NCBI GenBank assembly: GCA_034408895.1
Contig: JAWXCI010000034.1
Location: forward strand, 1-64,000
Direction of reading: 5' to 3'
DNA: 64,000 bases
Origin: UBA4660 sp034408895
Lineage (GTDB): Bacteria > Bacteroidota > Bacteroidia > Flavobacteriales_D > Sanyastnellaceae
Both the position numbers and the translations under genes were made by a program. This document shows positions 8,235 through 19,300 of this stretch, piece after piece; position 1 is the first letter of the stretch; each line of letters begins with the position of its first letter. The notes below the pieces were generated by a model. The model was given only the letters and a program-made list of their open reading frames with translations. It was not told where the DNA came from and made no database searches.

Positions 8235-9566
8235 ATGCCGAACCGGATCCCTTACCTCGCATTGACTATCATCCTTTGCGCTATGGATGTTTGTGTTTTT
8301 GCACAATCGCAATCCATGACCTTGCAACAAGCTCAGGATTTTGCAATGAGGAATGCGTTTGTAGTGAAGAATGCCGGTTATGATGCTCAGGCAGCAAAAC
8401 TGCAAACCGCTGAATTGATTGGGATTGGCTTTCCACAAATAAGCGGAAGCCTGCAATACCAGAACTATATTGATTTGCCAACGAGTATCATTCCGGGAGA
8501 TTTTTTCGGGGAGCCAGGGCAAGATGTGAGGCTGCAATTTGGCACACCTCACAACATGACTGTGGGTCTTAGCGTGTCGCAATTGCTCTTTGATGGTTCA
8601 TGGCTTGTGGGTCTTGAAGCAGCACGCGCATACGCTGACCTGAAACAAAAACAGGTGGAACAATCGCAGGTGCAGTTGGAAGAAGCTGTCGCGCAGGCTT
8701 ACCACCTCGCAGTGATAGCAGACAGAAATGTGGAACTGTTGCGCGAGTCAGGCGATGTGCTGACTAACTCTTTAAAGGAAGTGTCTGCCATGTTCAACGA
8801 AGGATTTACAGAACAACAGGATGTGGATCAGTTGCAACTTTCTGTCAACGACCTTAACAATAGAATTGCCTATTCGGAACAGCAGCAGAAAATGACACTT
8901 GACCTCCTCAAGTTTCGCATCGGGATGCCCATTGCTGAAGAATTGTCGCTTGCTGAAAATGCTGATGCGCTGCTTGCCATTGCCATCAATGAACAGGGTG
9001 CGCTTCCCTTCATCATAGAAAACAATATTGACCTGAAAGTGCAGACAGGAGCGCTGGCCATGCAGCATCTCAACCTCAAAAACCAGAAGACAAAACTTCT
9101 CCCCAGCCTGGGTGCGTTTTACAATTTGCAATCACAGGCATTGCGCAACGACTTCGATTTTTTAGATACCGGCAAACCATGGTTCCCTATCCAATTGTGG
9201 GGCGTACAATTGAATGTGCCCATCTTCTCCGGCATGAGCAAACAAAAAAGCATTGACAGAGCAAGGGTGGAGGTACAACGGATGACTGACATGGTTTCCC
9301 TCTTGCGCGAATCCCTTCAGCTTGAATACAACAGCGCAAAAACGGAATACGATTATGCACTCATCAACTACAACTCATCAAAGAGTAGTCTTGAACTTGC
9401 TGAAAAAATCCTTACCACTACCAACATCAAATTCAAGGAAGGACTGAATTCCAGTTTTGAAGTGAGCCAGCATCAATCACAGGTACTCGCAGCTCAAGGC
9501 AGTTTCATTGATAGCATGTTGAAACTGCTGAATGCAAAAACGCGGATGATGAAAGCTGTGGGGTAA
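8235..9566 (+). CDS. TolC family outer-membrane efflux channel
   Basis: The 443-residue protein has a signal peptide (cleavage near VFAQSQ, residues 22-26) and two OEP repeats: the first begins MTLQQAQDFAMRNAFVVKNA, the second at about residue 250, with long helical stretches such as EVSAMFNEGFTEQQDVDQL and AEKILTTTNIKFKEGLNSSF. These helices form the periplasmic tunnel. It is the exit duct of the RND system encoded by the next two genes and starts 19 bases after tetR, so it probably shares its promoter. Confidence 0.92.
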   Translation: MPNRIPYLALTIILCAMDVCVFAQSQSMTLQQAQDFAMRNAFVVKNAGYDAQAAKLQTAELIGIGFPQISGSLQYQNYIDLPTSIIPGDFFGEPGQDVRLQFGTPHNMTVGLSVSQLLFDGSWLVGLEAARAYADLKQKQVEQSQVQLEEAVAQAYHLAVIADRNVELLRESGDVLTNSLKEVSAMFNEGFTEQQDVDQLQLSVNDLNNRIAYSEQQQKMTLDLLKFRIGMPIAEELSLAENADALLAIAINEQGALPFIIENNIDLKVQTGALAMQHLNLKNQKTKLLPSLGAFYNLQSQALRNDFDFLDTGKPWFPIQLWGVQLNVPIFSGMSKQKSIDRARVEVQRMTDMVSLLRESLQLEYNSAKTEYDYALINYNSSKSSLELAEKILTTTNIKFKEGLNSSFEVSQHQSQVLAAQGSFIDSMLKLLNAKTRMMKAVG

Positions 9567-9676
9567 TGGGGTAATAAATGGCGGCAGGAACCAGTCGGGA
9601 GAAAGCAAAAAGCAATAGGCAAAAAAAACAAAGTGGAATCGTAAAATCTATCTTCTAACATCTCAAATCATTTTAA

Positions 9677-10831
9677 ATGAAAATCTATTTTCCAATCCTT
9701 GCACTCACCGTTTTGATAATGGCATCCTGCGGAGGAAATTCTGTTGCGGACGTAAGCCTCGTTCAACTCGAACATAAACGCGATTCGCTTAAGGCTCGCT
9801 ATGATTCGTTGGGCAAAGCCATTGCGGAAATCGAAAAATTGATTGCGCAGAAAGACACTGCATTTAAACCCACTATGGTCACTACCGTGCAAATCGGCAA
9901 GAAGGATTTCGATTCTTACTTTATGGTACAAGGCAGTGTGAACAGCGACCGCAACGCTCAGGTTTTGCCCGAAATGCCTGGCCTTATTAAAAAGATTTAT
10001 GTGAAAGAGGGCGACCGCGTTTCTGCTGGACAAAAACTGGCACAGTTGGATAATGCAGTGGCAAGCGAGCAAGTGAACCAAGCCGAAATCAATTTATCGC
10101 TTGCCACAGACTTGTTCGAAAAACAAGAAAATCTGTGGAAACAAAAAGTGGGAAGCGAAGTGCAATATCTCGATGCGAAGAACAGAAAAGAGAATGCGCA
10201 AAACCAGCTGGCCACTATAAAAGAACAACTTGGCAAATACTCGGTGACTGCCCCTTTTGCGGGCACAGTTGAATCTATAGACTTAAAGGAAGGTGAACTC
10301 GCCAACGGGATGACACCACTGATGCGCATCGTAAATCTCGATGACACCTACATGAAGGCGGGCGTGAGCGAAAATTACCTGGCCGTGGCGAAACAAGGTG
10401 CGGCAGTGCAGGTTATTATTCCAAATATGGACACAATCAATTCCACCATTGCGCGTGTGGGTAATTTTATTAAGAGCGAAAACCGAACGTTTGAAATCAC
10501 TGTGAATCTGCCCGTGAATAACCTGATGATGAAACCCAATCTTGTGGGTGCCGTGCGCATCAACGATTACCATGCGGACAGCGCAGTTGTTCTCCTTTCA
10601 TCGCTCATTATGCACGATGCTGAAGACCGCAGCTTTGTGTTTCTGCTTGATGAGAAAGAGGGAAAATACTTTGCGAAAAAAACCATACTCACTACCGGTA
10701 GAAACTATAACGGCCAGCAGGAAATTCTTGGCGGCCTTGCTGGCACTGAACGCATCATTGACAAGGGAGCAAGGAAACTTGTGGATGGGCAGGAAGTGCG
10801 AATTGAGAATGGACAATTGACATCCCGATAG
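9677..10831 (+). CDS. RND efflux periplasmic adaptor subunit (AcrA/HlyD family lipoprotein)
   Basis: The 384-residue protein has a lipoprotein signal with cleavage before Cys18 (LIMASCGG). A short coiled coil (VQLEHKRDSLKARYDSLGKA) precedes the standard adaptor order: lipoyl half at about 95-125 (GLIKKIYVKEGDRVSAGQ), hairpin at 130-180, second lipoyl half (VTAPFAGTVESIDLKEGEL), then beta-barrel and membrane-proximal domains. It would link the TolC channel to the RND pump encoded next. Its last codons and stop (TCC CGA TAG) lie inside a dispersed palindrome, so the natural C-terminus may once have been longer or shorter. Confidence 0.92.
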   Translation: MKIYFPILALTVLIMASCGGNSVADVSLVQLEHKRDSLKARYDSLGKAIAEIEKLIAQKDTAFKPTMVTTVQIGKKDFDSYFMVQGSVNSDRNAQVLPEMPGLIKKIYVKEGDRVSAGQKLAQLDNAVASEQVNQAEINLSLATDLFEKQENLWKQKVGSEVQYLDAKNRKENAQNQLATIKEQLGKYSVTAPFAGTVESIDLKEGELANGMTPLMRIVNLDDTYMKAGVSENYLAVAKQGAAVQVIIPNMDTINSTIARVGNFIKSENRTFEITVNLPVNNLMMKPNLVGAVRINDYHADSAVVLLSSLIMHDAEDRSFVFLLDEKEGKYFAKKTILTTGRNYNGQQEILGGLAGTERIIDKGARKLVDGQEVRIENGQLTSR

Positions 10832-10838
10832 TTATCGG
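10824..10838. repeat. Dispersed CCCGATA palindrome, copy 1
   Basis: CCGATA (10825-10830) and TATCGG (10833-10838) flank GT. The stop codon TAG of the adaptor gene (10829-10831) lies inside it. The flank AATGGACAATTGACA reappears inverted next to copy 2. Confidence 0.7.
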
Positions 10839-10920
10839 AAGGCAATTGAAAAATTTTGCATTTTCAATTCAGAATTTTGTTCGAATGAAATAACGCAGTC
10901 AGAGATAATGATCCAATGTC

Positions 10921-10938
10921 TCCCGATAGATATCGGGA
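10921..10938. repeat. Dispersed CCCGATA palindrome, copy 2
   Basis: A perfect palindrome: TCCCGATA (10921-10928), GA, TATCGGGA (10931-10938). It lies between adaptor and pump genes. The following TGTCCATTGTCAATT is close to the reverse complement of the sequence before copy 1, so the two copies form a larger inverted arrangement within one operon. Confidence 0.75.
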
Positions 10939-10964
10939 TGTCCATTGTCAATTAAAAAAATGAT

Positions 10965-13900
10965 ATGTCAACCGAAACCAATCCATCCCACACTGAAGTT
11001 TCCTACCGCCAATTCGGCTTAAGCAACTGGGCACTCAACAACAAAAAAGTGGTCTTCGTGCTCACGGCTATCATTCTGGTGTGGGGTGTGTGGACGTACC
11101 TCACGGTACCCAAAGAGAGCTTTCCGGAAATTATTATCCCTACCATTTATGTGGGCACTCCTTATCCCGGTAACTCCCCTGAAGATATTGAAAAACTCAT
11201 AACCCGGCCGCTTGAAAAAGAGATAAACACCATTACAGGAGTTGATAAACTCACCAGCACATCTGTGCAGGGATATTCGAGTGTGCAGGTGGAATTTGAT
11301 TTTGATATTTCACCCACGGAGGCGTTGCGCAAAGTGAAAGAGAAAGTGGATGCCGCTATGGCCGACCCGGATTTCCCAAAAGACATACCGTCAGAGCCTG
11401 ATGTTTTCGAAACCAATTTTTCAGAACAAATTCCCATCATGAACATCAATCTCAGCGGTGATTATTCGTTGGAGGATTTGAAGGACTATGCGGAAGAATT
11501 AAAAGATGAAATAGAGGAATTGCCTCAGATTAATAAGGTGGATATAAAAGGCTTGGGCGAAAAGGAAATGCGCGTGGAGCTGGACAACATGGCGCTTGAG
11601 GCCAGGGAACTTTCGTTCGATGATGTGTCGGGCGCCATTGCCAAACAAAACCTGACCATAAGTGGTGGTGATGTGCGCATTGGCGATTTCAACCGCTCTG
11701 TAAAAGTGGTGGGCGACATTACCAGTGTGGAGGACCTCGAAAATCTCATCATAAAAGATGAAGCGCAAAACATTGTTTATCTGCGCGATGTGGCAAAAGT
11801 TGTTTTTGCAGAAAAAGAAAAGGAATCTTACGCACGGGAATTCTCCCAACCTGTTGTAAGCCTTGATGTGATAAAACGGGCAGGCGAAAACGTAATCATT
11901 GCCAGTGACAGCATCAACAGCTTGATAGCCCGAATGCAGGTAAATGAGTTGCCGGAAAATCTCACCATCACCGTGACCAACGACCAGAGTGCATTCACTC
12001 GTGTGCAGGTGAGCGATTTGGAAAACAACATTTTCTTCGGTGTGGTACTCGTGGTGCTGGTCATGCTTTTTTGGCTCGGATTGCGCAACGCATTGTTTGT
12101 GGGTGTGGCGATTCCGCTCACCATGCTGCTTTCGTTTAGCATACTCAGTGCTATGGGTGTAACGCTTAACCTGATGGTGCTCTTCTCGCTGGTGCTTGCA
12201 CTGGGCATGTTCGTGGATAACAGCATTGTGGTGGTTGAAAACACCTTTCGTCTCATGCAGGAGGGAAAGAGTAAATGGGACGCTGCAAAAATTGGTGTTG
12301 GCGAAGTGGCTTGGCCTGTCATGGCTTCCACCGTTACCAATGTGGTGGCTTACATACCGCTTGCGGTTTGGCCCGGCATGATGGGTGAGTTTATGCAATA
12401 TCTCCCCATGACTGTTATTGTAGTGCTTGGTGCCTCACTAGTTGTGTCGCTGGTTATCAATCCCGTTTTGTGTTTGCAATACATGCGCGTGGACGACATA
12501 GAAAAAAATCCGCGGAGGCTCCGCATCACTTCATTCATTCTCATCGGCCTCGGATTATTGTTTGCTTTTGGAGGTGTAACATTCCTCGGAAACATTCTCT
12601 TGCTGCTTGGCATTATCATGTTGACGAATAAATACCTGTTAAACCCTCTTGCAAAAAAATTCCAACGTGGTCCTCTTCATCGTCTCGATAATTTTTATCA
12701 TAGGGTTTTGGCTTATGCAATTGTGGATGGAAGAAAAAGATGGTTCTTCCTGGGGACAGTTGGCTTGCTGCTTCTCTCGTTTGTTTTTATGGGAATCTTC
12801 CCTCCCAAAACTTTATTCTTCCCGGTAGGCGACCCTCAATACGTGAATGTGTTTCTCGACAAACCCATAGGAACCGATATTGAAACCACCAACCGTGTTG
12901 CTAAGGAGGTGGAAGAAATTATTCTCTCCGAGTTGAAGCAATACGATGACCCTTCAATAAAAGAGAAGAACAAAAACTTTTTGGTGACCTCCGTAATATC
13001 CAATGTAGGCAACGGAACCAGCGACCCATCGCAAGGCCCATCATTCGAAAACACACCCCACAAGGCGCGTATCACCATTGCCTTTGTGGAAAGCAGATGG
13101 AGGCGTGACAGCAGCACTACTAATGTGATGAGCAATCTGCGCACACGCCTTCGCGATTATCCCGATGCATCCATTGTGGTAAGCCCATCGGAAATGGGAC
13201 CGCCTACTGGTGCGCCCATCAGTATAGAATTGCGGGGCGATGATTACGACTCACTTCTGGTGGCAGCAGCAGGTTTAAAAAATGTCCTGGAAGCAAAGTA
13301 CATAGCGGGCATCGAGGAGTTGAAAGTGGATGTGAACAGAGAGAAACCTGAGCTGCCTATAGTGGTAGACCACGAACGTGCGCGGAGGTATGGATTGAGT
13401 GTTGCACAAATTGGGAATGCCGTGCGCACATCCATTTACGGTTCGGAAATTTCCACCTTCAAACAAGGTGAAGACGATTACGAAATAAACCTCCGTTTTG
13501 GCGACCAGACTAAGGACAGCCCTGAAAGTATCCTTAACCAGCGCATTACTTATCGCGACATGGCTTCAGGAAAAATAGTGCAGGTTCCTATTTCTGCGGT
13601 GGCATCCTACAAGGAAGATTACACTTTTAATTCAGTAAAACGCAAAAACCTTGATAGGGTGGTAAACATTACCTCCAATGTGCTGGACGGATACAATGCC
13701 AATGAAGTGGTGGAGAATATCAAGAATGCCATGAGCAATTTCGAAACACCCCAGGGCACTACCTGGGGTTTTGTGGGGCAGCAGGAAGAACAGGCCAAAG
13801 AAATGTCGTTCCTCCTCAAAGCATTGCTCATTGCATTGCTCGGTGTGTTCCTCATTTTGGTGGCCGAGTTCAACTCCATAAGCACACCAGTAATTCTAAT

Positions 13901-14438
13901 GTTCTCCGTTTTCTTTTCGTTTATCGGGGTGCTGCTTGGCCTGGTTATTTTCCGGCAAGACTTTGTCATTATTATGACCATGCTCGGCATTATTTCCCTG
14001 GCTGGTGTGGTGGTCAATAATTCAATAGTGTTGATTGATTATACCGTGATGCTTATTGATCGAAAGAAACAGGAATTGAACCTTGGCCGCGAGGGGCAAT
14101 TGCCGTGGGAAGAATTAAAAAGCATTGTAATTGATGCCGGTGCTAAACGACTGCGCCCTGTTATGCTTACTGCCATCACCACCATTCTGGGACTTGTTCC
14201 GTTGGTTCTTGGATTAAACATTGACTTCGTGAATTGGTTCTCTACCTACGATGCCAACTTTTATCTGGGTGGCGATAACATGGCGTTCTGGGGACCCATG
14301 TCGTGGGCCATTATTTACGGTGTCATCTTCTCGTTCTTCCTTACACTTATTATGGTTCCGGTAATGTTTGTGATGCTCCAAAAGGTGAAGTACAGGTGGG
14401 TGTATAAACTGCCTGCCGGGAGAAAGCAATCCCGATAA
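10965..14438 (+). CDS. RND efflux pump, inner-membrane permease (HAE-type)
   Basis: The 1157-residue proton-driven exporter has the usual RND order: TM1 at about 27-45, a large periplasmic loop, TM2-6 with GMFVDNSIVVVEN (proton-relay Asp in TM4, residues about 410-422), a cytosolic linker, a second loop, then TM8-12 with GVVVNNSIVLID as the mirrored half. It is longer than the common 1020-1050 residues mainly because an extra pair of hydrophobic segments lies between the halves (SFILIGLGLLFAFGGVTFLG and following, about 525-565), a feature I associate with Bacteroidota members. The substrate is unknown. The gene ends QSR-stop, with TCC CGA TAA inside a dispersed palindrome. Confidence 0.93.
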   Translation: MSTETNPSHTEVSYRQFGLSNWALNNKKVVFVLTAIILVWGVWTYLTVPKESFPEIIIPTIYVGTPYPGNSPEDIEKLITRPLEKEINTITGVDKLTSTSVQGYSSVQVEFDFDISPTEALRKVKEKVDAAMADPDFPKDIPSEPDVFETNFSEQIPIMNINLSGDYSLEDLKDYAEELKDEIEELPQINKVDIKGLGEKEMRVELDNMALEARELSFDDVSGAIAKQNLTISGGDVRIGDFNRSVKVVGDITSVEDLENLIIKDEAQNIVYLRDVAKVVFAEKEKESYAREFSQPVVSLDVIKRAGENVIIASDSINSLIARMQVNELPENLTITVTNDQSAFTRVQVSDLENNIFFGVVLVVLVMLFWLGLRNALFVGVAIPLTMLLSFSILSAMGVTLNLMVLFSLVLALGMFVDNSIVVVENTFRLMQEGKSKWDAAKIGVGEVAWPVMASTVTNVVAYIPLAVWPGMMGEFMQYLPMTVIVVLGASLVVSLVINPVLCLQYMRVDDIEKNPRRLRITSFILIGLGLLFAFGGVTFLGNILLLLGIIMLTNKYLLNPLAKKFQRGPLHRLDNFYHRVLAYAIVDGRKRWFFLGTVGLLLLSFVFMGIFPPKTLFFPVGDPQYVNVFLDKPIGTDIETTNRVAKEVEEIILSELKQYDDPSIKEKNKNFLVTSVISNVGNGTSDPSQGPSFENTPHKARITIAFVESRWRRDSSTTNVMSNLRTRLRDYPDASIVVSPSEMGPPTGAPISIELRGDDYDSLLVAAAGLKNVLEAKYIAGIEELKVDVNREKPELPIVVDHERARRYGLSVAQIGNAVRTSIYGSEISTFKQGEDDYEINLRFGDQTKDSPESILNQRITYRDMASGKIVQVPISAVASYKEDYTFNSVKRKNLDRVVNITSNVLDGYNANEVVENIKNAMSNFETPQGTTWGFVGQQEEQAKEMSFLLKALLIALLGVFLILVAEFNSISTPVILMFSVFFSFIGVLLGLVIFRQDFVIIMTMLGIISLAGVVVNNSIVLIDYTVMLIDRKKQELNLGREGQLPWEELKSIVIDAGAKRLRPVMLTAITTILGLVPLVLGLNIDFVNWFSTYDANFYLGGDNMAFWGPMSWAIIYGVIFSFFLTLIMVPVMFVMLQKVKYRWVYKLPAGRKQSR

Positions 14439-14447
14439 CTATCGCGA
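14430..14447. repeat. Dispersed CCCGATA palindrome, copy 3
   Basis: TCCCGATA (14430-14437), AC, TATCGCGA (14440-14447); one mismatch breaks perfect symmetry. It provides the TAA stop of the RND pump gene. Confidence 0.7.
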
Positions 14448-14485
14448 TGCCAACCCTTGATGAGGTTTGAATTGTAAACGCCCTT

Positions 14486-14935
14486 TTAAGGCTCTTCAAG
14501 ATGTACTACTTCCACACTTGCTTCTTCAAGAAACGCTAGTCCGGTGGTGTCCTTGTATTGCACCATGTACACTAGTCGCCTGATGCCCGCCTGCAAAATC
14601 AATTTGCAACATTCCTTGCAAGGTGAAAGAGTAATGTAAAGTGTAGAGAAATTTGCATTGTTGGTGGAGCGCGCCACTTTCATTATTGCATTGGCTTCCG
14701 CATGGAGCACGTACCACTGGGTTTCTCCGCTTTCATCTTCACACTCATTCGGGAAGCCGCTGGGTGTGCCATTGTAACCATCGCTGATAATCATTCCGTC
14801 CTTCACCACCAATGCCCCCACTTTTTTTCTTTTGCAATGAGAAAGTTTAGCCCATTCAATAGCCATCTTTAAGTATGCGCGGTCATAACGTTCTTGCTTT
14901 ACAGAACTCTTGTATTTGATTTCTCCTTCGGTCAT
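14486..14935 (-). CDS. dCMP deaminase (ComEB-like)
   Basis: The 149-residue protein begins MTEGEIKYKSSVKQERYDRA. The frame stays open to 15007, but the upstream part reads through the promoter and is not expected to be translated. Zinc-site motifs are complete: HAE at 78-80 (catalytic Glu80) and PCKEC at 105-109. The block DGYNGTPSGFPNECED is typical of deoxycytidylate deaminase, which makes dUMP for dTTP synthesis. It stands alone, convergent with the RND operon. Confidence 0.92.
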   Translation of the reverse strand: MTEGEIKYKSSVKQERYDRAYLKMAIEWAKLSHCKRKKVGALVVKDGMIISDGYNGTPSGFPNECEDESGETQWYVLHAEANAIMKVARSTNNANFSTLYITLSPCKECCKLILQAGIRRLVYMVQYKDTTGLAFLEEASVEVVHLEEP

Positions 14936-14950
14936 TTTTTTTAGAGGGGG

Positions 14951-14958
14951 CGAAGATA
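14951..14958 (-). promoter_or_regulatory. -7 promoter box of the dCMP deaminase gene
   Basis: On the minus strand TATCTTCG is followed by CCCCCTC, the TAnnTTCG-CGCCC style seen at several other starts in this window. It lies 16 bases before the ATG at 14935. Confidence 0.45.
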
Positions 14959-15046
14959 AAAGGAGCCACGCAGCACGTTGGTCCACCTGAATTAAGACTG
15001 GATGCATCTATTGTCATCATCCTACAGCCAATAATCTCTAAGACTT

Positions 15047-15054
15047 TATTTTCG
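15047..15054 (+). promoter_or_regulatory. -7 promoter box upstream of gmd
   Basis: TATTTTCG at 15047-15054, the same octamer as at the tetR promoter, lies 51 bases upstream of the gmd start. The -33 element is not convincing. Confidence 0.4.
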
Positions 15055-15105
15055 CTCACCTCAAAAGGAGTAACAGAAGCTCTCTGCGAGAAAAAGAAAA
15101 ACTAC

Positions 15106-16194
15106 ATGAAGAAACGAGCCCTTATAACTGGCATAACAGGACAAGATGGTGCATACCTCGCGGAACTCCTTTTGAACAAAGGTTATGAAGTACATGGAGT
15201 GAAACGCAGAAGTTCACTCTTCAACACCGACCGTATTGATCATCTCTACAGTGATCGTCATGAAAAGGATGTCAAGATGTACTTGCATTACGGAGACCTC
15301 ACCGACTCTACCAACCTGATTCGCCTCGTTCAGGAAACAATGCCTGACGAGATTTACAACCTTGCAGCGCAAAGCCATGTGCACGTTTCGTTCGAGACAC
15401 CGGAGTACACTGCCAATGCCGATGCTGTAGGAACGCTCCGCCTGCTTGAAGCAATACGCATCCTGAAACTTGAGATGAAAACAAAATTCTATCAAGCCTC
15501 TACCAGTGAGTTGTACGGACTGGTGCAGGAATCTCCGCAAACGGAAACAACTCCATTCTATCCGCGCAGTCCTTATGGTGTTGCAAAACTTTATGCCTTC
15601 TGGATTACCAAAAACTATCGTGAAGCTTATGGCATATTCGCCTGCAACGGAATTTTGTTTAACCACGAAAGCCCGATGCGCGGTGAAACTTTTGTATCGA
15701 GAAAAATCACACGGGCTGCTGCAAAAATTTCAGTTGGCTTGCAGGAAAAACTTTATCTCGGCAATCTCGATGCACAGCGCGACTGGGGTCATGCCAAGGA
15801 TTATGTAGAGGGTATGTATCGCATGATGCAGGTTGATGTAGCCGATGATTATGTGCTTGCCACAGGTGTAACAAACAGTGTCAGGAAATTCTGCGAACTT
15901 GCTTTTGGTCATGCTGGAATTAAACTTGAATGGAAGGGTAGCGGTGCTGATGAAAAAGGTGTGGATTCAAAATCTGGTAAGACACTTATTGAAATAGATA
16001 CCAAGTATTTCCGCCCGACTGAAGTGGACATGCTCATTGGTGATTCCACTAAGGCAAAAAATGAATTGGGATGGCAACCCCTACATACTTTCGAACAATT
16101 GGTGGAGGAAATGGTGAAGACAGATCTCGAACTTTTCACCCGCGACCGCTACCTGATAGATGGCGGACACAAGGTGATGAATTACCATGAGTAA
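15106..16194 (+). CDS. gmd: GDP-mannose 4,6-dehydratase
   Basis: The 362-residue extended SDR enzyme converts GDP-D-mannose to GDP-4-keto-6-deoxymannose, the precursor of GDP-fucose, rhamnose or perosamine. The NADP-binding GITGQDG lies at 8-14, followed by GVKRRSSLFNTDRIDHLY, a family hallmark. The catalytic triad region has the TSELYG segment and SPYGVAKLYAFW (Tyr-x3-Lys). NHESPMRGETFVSRKI, the substrate loop, is intact. Length is normal. No GDP-fucose synthase or aminotransferase lies beside it, so the end sugar cannot be told from context; it likely feeds surface glycans such as those of the operon at 1.5-7.5 kb. Confidence 0.96.
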   Translation: MKKRALITGITGQDGAYLAELLLNKGYEVHGVKRRSSLFNTDRIDHLYSDRHEKDVKMYLHYGDLTDSTNLIRLVQETMPDEIYNLAAQSHVHVSFETPEYTANADAVGTLRLLEAIRILKLEMKTKFYQASTSELYGLVQESPQTETTPFYPRSPYGVAKLYAFWITKNYREAYGIFACNGILFNHESPMRGETFVSRKITRAAAKISVGLQEKLYLGNLDAQRDWGHAKDYVEGMYRMMQVDVADDYVLATGVTNSVRKFCELAFGHAGIKLEWKGSGADEKGVDSKSGKTLIEIDTKYFRPTEVDMLIGDSTKAKNELGWQPLHTFEQLVEEMVKTDLELFTRDRYLIDGGHKVMNYHE

Positions 16195-16309
16195 TCTCAT
16201 TCCGAAATTTCAGGACAAAGAAGCTAAGGATTTATCTCTGCTTATTGCCGCACCATCAGTGTGTTTTTCTCTTAGTATTTATTAGCGCCTACGCGACTTT
16301 TTGTGAGAC

Positions 16310-19300
16310 ATGAATACCGAACCAACACTAAAAGTCCTCAAAGCTTCTGCGGGAAGTGGGAAAACTTATGCTCTTGTGCGGGAGTACTTGCGGCTTGCAC
16401 TGGGTTCTAAGAAGACCGATTACTACCGTCACATTCTCGCCATCACTTTTACAAATGCTGCCGCTACCGAGATGAAAGAGCGGGTGTTGAAACGCCTTAG
16501 CGGTTTTGCAGGTGGTGTTTCCCATCCCGATTTTGACAGGAGTCTTTTTTCTTCGCTTGTTGTTGATCTTAAAATTTCGGAAGATGAACTGCAAGAGCGT
16601 GCGGCCTTGGCTTTTGCCCACATACTCCACAATTATTCCTTGCTCGGAGTATGCACCATTGATTCCTTCACTCACAGATTAATTCGATCCTTTGCGCGCG
16701 ACCTTCGCCTCAATCCCGATTTCGCAGTGGAAATAAATGCTGGAGATTTTGTGGAGGAAGTAGTAGATCGTTGTCTCGAGCTTGTGGGAAGCGAACCTCA
16801 ACTATCAGTTTATCTGGAGCGCATGGTGCTCGGCCATTTCGAGGAAGAAACTTCATGGAACATTCGCGGCCAACTGGCGGGTTTTGCTAAAAGTCTTATG
16901 CAGGAATCATCGCGAGAGCCATTGAAAGAAAACGAAAAACTTTCGCTGGATGATTTCAGCCGCATTCGGAAAAAATTCTATTCGTTCAATTCCATCTTTG
17001 AAAAAAAACTGGAAGACCGTTGCAATGATGCCCTGCGGATAATTGATAGCGCAGGACTCACCAACGAAGATTTCAATCGTGGCAACGTCCCCAACTTTTT
17101 CAGGAAAATCCTGGATGGAAAATGGGAGCCTCCCGGCCTTACCATCAGCAACCAGTTGAGCGAAGGTTCGTTCGCAAAAAAATCTTCATCACTTGAATCA
17201 AGGCGAAAGCTGGATGCGGTTTTTCCTGAACTGGCAAAACAAATAGATGAAGTTGCTTCACTGCTGCAAAGTGATGAACGCAGGAAATACGAGTTGAGAA
17301 AACTTATTCTTCGGGGATTGTACTCAGTTGGGTTGCTCAATGAATTGCAGAGTATCGCACAACAACTTCGCGAGGAAGAAAATCTACTTCTCATTTCCGA
17401 TTTCCAGAAACTGGTTTCAGAAATCGTTGTGGACAATCCCGCACCTTTTATCTACGAACGACTAGGCGAGCGCTACAACCATATCCTCTTTGATGAGTTT
17501 CAAGACACGAGCGAATTGCAGTGGGCCAATTTTCTTCCACTCATCGAAAACAGCTTGTCAAAAGGAAAATTCAATTTGCTGGTAGGTGATGCCAAGCAAG
17601 CCATTTACCGCTGGCGCAATGGAAGTGTGGAGCAATTTATTAACCTTCCTGAAATAAGAGCAGATGAAGCGCGGGCTTCACTTCAACCCTTGCTTCGTGC
17701 ATCGTTCCGACAGGAAGTGTTGAAAGAAAACTATCGCAGCGCAACGGCCATTGTAGAGTTCAACAACACTATTTATTCAACTTTGAAGGACGGCTTGCGA
17801 ACATTTTATGCCGTGTACGATGACTGCTTCCAGGTTCCACAAAAAGAATGGCAAGGGCTGGTGCGAATTGATAAAAGCATCGGGACGCGCATTGAAGACC
17901 GGTTGCCTCACACCCATCGTCATATTCTGGACAGGATTAATGATAGCATAGCGGATGGCTTTGTTCCCGGTGACGTTGCGATACTGGTAAGAAGGAAACA
18001 ACAAAGCACAGCGCTTGCTCAGTTTCTGGTGGAACAAGGTCTTCGGGTAGAAACAGAAGAAGGTTTTCTGCTTCGAAATTCCCATGCTGTGAATGCGCTG
18101 CTCAACTTTCTGCGCATCATTAATAATCCTGACGATGAGGCCTCAAAGGTTTTGCTGGCACAATCACTTGCGCAAGTTTTTCCAGCCAGGATTCATGTGG
18201 GTGAGAGTTTGAAGAACTATGCCTCGGGAATAAAAAAACATTTCCATTTTGATCTGCATTCGTTTCTTGATGAACATTTTCCTGAGTCTAAAAATTTGCT
18301 CTATGACAATCGTTCCGTTTATGATGTTGTTTCGAAAATTATTTCATGCCTGCATCTGGAAGTGGATAGCTATGTGGAATTTTTCCTTCAGCACATTCAT
18401 GATCAAAGTACACTTCATCGCAAATCGCTCGCGCAGTTTCTCGTGTGGTGGAATGAGAGCAGCTACCGGTTGTTTGCAGTGGCCGCAAGTGACCCCCTAG
18501 CGGTAAAAGTCATGACCATTCACAAATCGAAAGGACTACAGTTCCCTGTGGTCATCTATCCTATGTTCATTTCCAAAGACCCGGGGACTATGATGTGGGT
18601 GGAGGCTGCATCAGTGGACGATGAATTGAAATTTGGTTACGTGAGTTACACACCAAAAGAGGACACCAGTCTTTCACCCTCTGAATTTGAAGCTGAAAAC
18701 CACAGGAGGGAATTAGATGATCTCAACCTGATGTACGTAGCTACCACAAGGCCGGAAAAAAGATTATACATTATTCATGAAAAAACAAAGCCCGAACAGG
18801 TGAATGAACTGGATGCCGCGATGGACCAGATATTCGATGATTACAACCCGCAAAATGAAAGCTGGCAAATGGGGAGCCGCGAGAAGAATAATGCAGTTTC
18901 ATCAAACGACAGAACCACCGAATTTATCAGGCCATCATTTTCAAACCGCGTATTGAAAGTGCGCTATTCTGCCTTGCAAACCAATAATGAAGTTTTGATT
19001 GCTCATCGCCACTTTGGTATTGTGCTTCATGAACTGATTGCCCATGTGAAATCAGTGAACCACCTGGAAGTGGTGTTGAGCACAATTTCTTTCGCCCAAC
19101 ATAGATTAAACGAAGAAGAAGTCGGGCAAATGAAATCAATACTTCATTCCATAGTGCATCACCAGAAAATCTCACATTGGTTTCAACCGGGCTTGAATTT
19201 AAAAACAGAAGCGGAATTGATAACAGCGGATGGAAGAACTCTTCGCCCCGACCGCATTGTTTTATTCGATAACCACGTTGAGGTAATTGATTTCAAAACC

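Noticed and set aside
11499..12398. 299-residue minus-strand frame
   Set aside because: It lies entirely antisense to the RND pump gene and has His-rich, non-protein-like composition.
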